Source of the DNA: Planctomycetota bacterium | GTDB lineage: Bacteria; Planctomycetota; Phycisphaerae; UBA1845; UTPLA1 | DNA: 64,000 nt | Direction: 5' to 3' | Assembly (NCBI GenBank): GCA_003576905.1 | Contig: QEVG01000005.1 | Span: 1 to 64,000 of the forward strand | Shown here: piece after piece, positions 63,826-64,000 of the stretch | Layout: the number at the start of each line of letters is the position of its first letter | Position numbering within the stretch: the first letter of the stretch is position 1 | Notes under the pieces: generated by a model | What the model was told of the DNA's origin: nothing | What the model saw: only the letters and a program-made list of their open reading frames with translations | The model's database searches: none | Translations under genes and position numbers: made by a program

Positions 63826-64000
63826 CTATCTGTTCACCGCCCCCGTCGGCGCGCCGCCGCGTGACTCAAGCCGCGCGAGCTGACGGCGGATCATGGCCAG
63901 CTTTGATGGGTCCTTTTTCATCGCGTCGGCCTCCGCCGCTTTGAAGTGCCGATAGGCCGCTTCGCGCTGCCCGCGCTTCAGAAAGAGCCGGCCCAGGTTG
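63826..64000 (-). CDS. TPR protein, 3' end (partial)
   Basis: The minus strand from the right edge reads NLGRLFLKRGQREAAYRHFK, then AAEADAMKKDPSKL and a basic tail RRQLARLES, ending at TAG 63826-63828. The first part is a typical tetratricopeptide repeat (N-L-G-x-L-F...A-x-x-H-F-x-x-A). The gene continues beyond the window, so its overall function cannot be named. Confidence 0.7.
   Translation of the reverse strand, partial: NLGRLFLKRGQREAAYRHFKAAEADAMKKDPSKLAMIRRQLARLESRGGAPTGAVNR

Overview
The window looks like a chromosomal segment of a high-GC member of the Planctomycetota; this is an inference from gene content, not a database match. Pointers are a 16S rRNA gene with no linked 23S, many large calcium-binding surface proteins with 'DxNxxGxPDxC' repeats, a dockerin and C-terminal sorting tails, a PEP-CTERM protein, a protein kinase and several TPR and BlaR1-type proteins. 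The planctomycete-like 16S 3' end fits. Start codons include GTG and TTG, and many genes lack a strong Shine-Dalgarno.

Layout. 1-391: 3' end of 16S rRNA followed directly by an intrinsic terminator, so the rRNA is a solitary transcription unit. 469-19892: metabolic and membrane genes (DUF971, DUF1015, class II aldolase, cyclodeaminase, TMTC-like TPR protein, MFS transporter, CBM-esterase, rhomboid, E1-like enzyme, lipoproteins, a thioredoxin-fold lipoprotein lacking its cysteines, the SpoVR/YeaH pair, a HAD protein). 19921-23529 (minus): efp, an alpha/beta hydrolase, accB and accC.

24240-32927 (plus) is the outstanding region. It encodes a Ser/Thr kinase with zinc ribbons, a one-TM zinc-ribbon protein, a winged-helix protein with an ESCRT-III/Snf7-like coiled coil, a second Snf7-like helical protein, another zinc-ribbon protein, a third Snf7 protein resembling Vps2/CHMP2, a Vps4-like AAA ATPase with an N-terminal MIT-like domain, and a probable SPFH-domain protein with a propeller-like C-terminus. 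A lower-GC orphan gene sits inside the run. I read this as a bacterial ESCRT-III/Vps4-type membrane-remodelling operon under kinase control. The assignments rest on sequence pattern only and need profile and structure searches.

Immediately convergent is a SelW-like selenoprotein gene (32938-33180, minus) in which an in-frame TGA forms a CxxU motif and is followed by a perfect hairpin with a GGUCU loop (a bacterial SECIS). The true reading frame therefore starts upstream of the TGA.

33660-49053: UDP-glucose dehydrogenase, large surface proteins, nrdR with an unusual ATP-cone partner, an RNase Z-like hydrolase, a PEP-CTERM protein, an ECF sigma/anti-sigma pair, GH20 and a lipoprotein. 49431-53181: tandem operator-like sites, BlaI repressor and a BlaR1-like sensor with a very long coiled-coil tail. 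53580-61223: a Tol/Ton-like operon (TPR protein, ExbB/TolQ, ExbD/TolR and a fused PD40-propeller plus TonB-like protein with an SxxxH transmembrane motif). The window ends with a VanZ-like protein, a PDZ/hydrolase-fold protein and the 3' end of a TPR gene on the minus strand.
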